18,616 bases of DNA from Puniceicoccales bacterium (GTDB lineage Bacteria; Verrucomicrobiota; Verrucomicrobiia; Opitutales; UBA953), in the NCBI GenBank assembly GCA_031279675.1, contig JAITIB010000043.1:1-18616 (forward strand), written 5' to 3'. The translations under genes were made by a program, and so were the position numbers. This document shows, one piece after another, positions 16,485 to 18,616 of this stretch. How positions within the stretch are numbered: the stretch's first letter is position 1; each line of letters starts with the position of its first letter. The notes under the pieces were generated by a model. The model was not told the origin of the DNA. It did no database searches and worked only from the letters and a program-made list of their open reading frames with translations.

Positions 16485-16627
16485 GCCGCGAGGAAAAACC
16501 CCTCACACCCTTTCCCGTCAAGAGGAAAAACCACAGGTTCCGGAAAGCCGTGATGAGAAGGAATAGAATCCCGGGGCGCCCCTTCGTCGCTGGTCTTGGA
16601 AAACGGCTTGTAGGCGTTCCCGATGCC

Positions 16628-17668
16628 TCAAGGTGCGACAGCGCGCCTTTTCCTCCCCAGCAAATAGAGCAGTCCTACCAACGCGCCTCCTATCACTCCG
16701 TAAGTGCTTGGTTCTGGTATCGGCGCAAGGCTGGCGACACGAAACCCGAGGTCGCCGAGCTCATCGCCGGGCGTGAAGTGCGGCCACGAGAAGCCAGCGG
16801 CGAGGCCCGTATCAGTGTTTCCGCACGAGCCCCCGCGAACAACGCGAGTGGAACCATTTGGAATGTCGATCCATTCCGACACATTCCCTGTCATATCCAC
16901 CACCCCATATGCACTCGCGTAGTCCTTATAGAATTCCACAGGACTCAACCTATACGTCCAGCCTTCAGCTCCGTGAAGATACAAATCATTGTAGTTCGCA
17001 TAGCCTGGATCCATCGTGTCCCCAGCGGTATTACCGGAGCCGGTCGTCGAATACTCATGGTATCCGCCAACTCCTGAACCTCCTTTGTTAGGATCGTAAT
17101 ACGCCGCCTTATACCACTCATTCTCATCAGGCAACACCACCCCGCCGTTTGCCGACCATGCTGCGGTATCACGTTCATCGTTACCATGCCCAACCCCCAT
17201 GTCATAGAGCCCGAGCTCCGTGTTACCGGTCGTCAGCCAGTTGCAAAATCGCTTCGCATCCAGCAAATTCACAAAAATCACAGGACGCCTCGCGTAATCC
17301 TCGTTAACCAGACTGTAGCTGTAACTGCCAGACACCCCTGAGCGTGTTATCCCACTATAAGAAGCGCTGATGCCCATGAAATCGTTATACAGTCCGTGAC
17401 TGTCGGTCTTCGCCACCTCGTTCAGGAAATCCTTCCACTGCCCCTGCGTCACCTCATACTTGCCGATGTAATAATCGTAGCCAACAGAGCCGTGAACAGA
17501 ACCAGTCGCCGAATCGGGGGCATTGGCAATGCCACCCGGGGCTTCGATAAGTACCGTCTCAATGTCCATCGTCGGCACGGCACCCGTCAACGCTGGCACC
17601 ACCGCCACTGCTGCCAGTGCCGCCGCTCCAACAAAGACGCTCTTCGTTATTCTATTACTCGTTTTCAT
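16628..17668 (-). CDS. Secreted SUMF1/FGE-fold protein with PEP-CTERM anchor
   Basis: This 346-residue protein has an N-terminal signal region (residues 1-30), then an FGE-sulfatase (SUMF1-like, C-type-lectin-related) domain at about 62-312. Marks are YYIGKYEVTQGQWKDFLNEV (66-85), PVIFVNLLDAKRFCNWL (129-145), LPDENEWYKAAYYD (179-192), GNVSEW (261-266), RVVRGGSC (275-282) and LGFRVAS (307-313). It ends with IPEPSTYG (317-324), a hydrophobic span and RKRR, the PEP-CTERM signal recognised by an exosortase. The protein is therefore exported and processed at the envelope or in an exopolysaccharide matrix. The fold includes real formylglycine-generating enzymes, but their paired active-site Cys are not evident here, so it is probably a binding or structural member. 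Its G+C is somewhat lower than that of its neighbours. Confidence 0.9.
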   Translation of the reverse strand: MKTSNRITKSVFVGAAALAAVAVVPALTGAVPTMDIETVLIEAPGGIANAPDSATGSVHGSVGYDYYIGKYEVTQGQWKDFLNEVAKTDSHGLYNDFMGISASYSGITRSGVSGSYSYSLVNEDYARRPVIFVNLLDAKRFCNWLTTGNTELGLYDMGVGHGNDERDTAAWSANGGVVLPDENEWYKAAYYDPNKGGSGVGGYHEYSTTGSGNTAGDTMDPGYANYNDLYLHGAEGWTYRLSPVEFYKDYASAYGVVDMTGNVSEWIDIPNGSTRVVRGGSCGNTDTGLAAGFSWPHFTPGDELGDLGFRVASLAPIPEPSTYGVIGGALVGLLYLLGRKRRAVAP

Positions 17669-17705
17669 GTTTTTTCTCTTTGTTTGTTATTTTGTTGTTT
17701 GTTTC

Positions 17706-17720
17706 GCCTCAACCTGAGGC
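17706..17720. repeat. Short perfect hairpin in the leader of the PEP-CTERM gene
   Basis: GCCTCA-ACC-TGAGGC forms a 6-bp stem with a 3-nt loop, 38 bp upstream of the start codon. T-rich sequence precedes it on the minus strand instead of following it, so it is not a terminator for that direction. It may be an operator or a leader structure. Confidence 0.55.
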
Positions 17721-17765
17721 AAAAAGGCTCAAGAGTGCGTCCAATTATGGAGTGCGGCGATGGTC

Positions 17766-17879
17766 CCGCTTTCGCGGAGGCGGCGCGGTGCCCGCGCGGT
17801 CGTTGCCGGGCTGCGCCCGGTTCCGTCTGCGACGGGAGCTTCCGGACGCAGTCCGGCAAAGTCCCGTGCGGACACGCAC
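17766..17879. repeat. Cluster of six consecutive short GC hairpins
   Basis: Six adjacent dyads fill 114 bp: CCGC-TTTC-GCGG (17766-17777), GCGCGG-TGC-CCGCGC (17783-17797), GCCGGGC-TGC-GCCCGGT (17805-17821), CCGTC-TGC-GACGG (17823-17835, extendable by 2 pairs), CCGGAC-GCA-GTCCGG (17842-17856) and GTGCG-GACA-CGCAC (17866-17879). Stems differ in sequence but four share a TGC loop or its complement GCA. No gene is supported here. It lies between the PEP-CTERM gene and the transposase remnant. Confidence 0.85.
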
Positions 17880-17950
17880 TCGCCGGGTTAGTGTAAAGTT
17901 TAGCTGAGCAGGCATGGGGAGAAAGGAATGGCGTTATGCGTTGTGCCCGT

Positions 17951-17955
17951 GGAGG
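17951..17955 (+). promoter_or_regulatory. Shine-Dalgarno sequence of the transposase remnant
   Basis: GGAGG lies 7 nt before the ATG at 17963, a textbook ribosome binding site. Almost no other gene start in this window has one, so it both fixes this start and marks the element as different from its surroundings. Confidence 0.75.
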
Positions 17956-17962
17956 ATAGGGC

Positions 17963-18616
17963 ATGAAACAAAACGCTCAGGGCCGGAAAAATCAGCAAAA
18001 CCGGCAAAACCAAGCGGCGTGTCCGTCGCCATGCACGGCGGAAACGCAAGCCGCGAACACGCCCGGGGAAGAGGCAGCGCGTGTGTTCGCACACCTCGCC
18101 CGCAACGATCCGCGACGCCGCCGACGCGCTCAAAAAACGCTGGCCGGAGTCCTCGCAAAACCCGGTGCGCCGGTGCCGGAAATCTTCCCCAAATGGGCCG
18201 ACGCCACCGCCGCATACGACATCGCAGCAAACGAAAAACTGCCGCTGTCCAACATCCTTGACGCCGCCGCGGCAGCGACCCTTGAACGCATCCGCGCCCT
18301 GCCAAGCTCCGCGCCCGTGCACCCGCATTTTTGCCTCGACACGCTCAACGGCGAGCCGCTCGGCTTGCATGGCGCGCGCGTGTGGAGCCGCGATCCGGAG
18401 GACTTCGGACGTTCCCGCACTGGCAAACGCAACCGCCTCCCTCTCGCCGAAAAGGAAAGCGGACGTTGGCTCGACGCTTGGACGAGCGCGGAAAAACACA
18501 AGTCTGCCGAGAGGAATCCCGCCAATTGCGCACCCTGCGCGGCCCATGCTTCTTCGCCATCCTCGACCTGCTCGCCGCCATTTACATAATGGCGCTGACC
18601 CTCGCCGCGCGAACCC
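17963..18616 (+). pseudogene. Decayed IS4-family (Tn5-like) transposase
   Basis: The frame from 17963 carries IS4/Tn5-like transposase features. The N-terminal DNA-binding part has a LARNDPRRRRRAQKTLAGVL segment (GDxRRxxRL type, about residues 45-64) and KWADATAAYDIAANEKLPLSNIL (77-99; family KAAYRFFDN). A catalytic-domain piece follows (GEPLGLHGARVWSRDP at 130-145; EKESGRWLDAW at 163-173). Between about residues 113 and 119 the expected stretch with the first catalytic Asp (DTT motif) and its flanks is missing, an internal deletion of some 30 residues. After about 18482 homology stops and the frame ends at 18589; another frame stays open to the edge (RQLRTLRGPCFFAILDLL) but I cannot assign it. 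The element is thus inactive as read. Its right end is outside the window. Confidence 0.7.

Noticed and set aside
16575..16590. GGGGCGCCCC palindrome downstream of the PEP-CTERM gene as a terminator
   Set aside because: It is a loop-less 10-bp palindrome without a following T tract; it could equally be chance in G+C-rich DNA.
17900..18547. Minus-strand 215-codon frame opposite the transposase remnant
   Set aside because: The plus strand has clear IS4-type motifs and a GGAGG ribosome site, while the minus frame is Arg-rich and resembles nothing.

Overview
The window looks like part of a Verrucomicrobia chromosome, most likely an Opitutaceae-type member. The basis is the mix of gene families: a PEP-CTERM sorted secreted protein, a type III glutamine synthetase, a PPi-type phosphofructokinase, a large secreted TPR protein coupled to ExbB, and a heavy-metal RND system. 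Other pointers are high G+C and the near absence of Shine-Dalgarno sequences in front of resident genes. The taxonomic guess is inference. Every well-supported gene except a decayed transposase at the right edge lies on the minus strand, so the text below runs from right to left, in the direction of transcription.

Right edge (17,700-18,616): a decayed IS4/Tn5-like transposase on the plus strand, preceded by a cluster of six short hairpins. Next, on the minus strand, is a secreted formylglycine-generating-enzyme-fold (SUMF1-like) protein with a C-terminal PEP-CTERM anchor. A four-gene metal-efflux operon follows (16,484 to 10,561): a small Cys-rich exported protein, a CzcC/TolC-type outer membrane factor, a very short His-rich lipoprotein adaptor, and a CzcA-type RND pump.

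Between the pump and the next gene is a textbook sigma-54 promoter (TTGGCACG-N4-TTGCT geometry) that drives a type III glutamine synthetase (glnN), which ends at a strong intrinsic terminator. A PPi-type 6-phosphofructokinase follows. Then comes an A+T-rich island (about 6,200-6,805) holding an unrecognised 130-residue gene and a broken RHS-repeat fragment. This resembles the debris of a polymorphic toxin locus.

The left third has three tandem paralogous exported F5/8 type C (discoidin-like) proteins. A terminator-like hairpin region separates them from a large exported TPR protein, whose stop codon overlaps the start of an ExbB/TolQ-like proton-channel gene. No exbD or tonB partner is visible before the left edge, which is a run of 70 consecutive C (probably an assembly edge artefact). 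I see no CRISPR array, rRNA or tRNA. No complete defence system is evident. The most distinctive items are the triloop hairpin cluster, the RHS remnant with its orphan gene, the hairpin-less metal adaptor, and the sigma-54 control of glnN.
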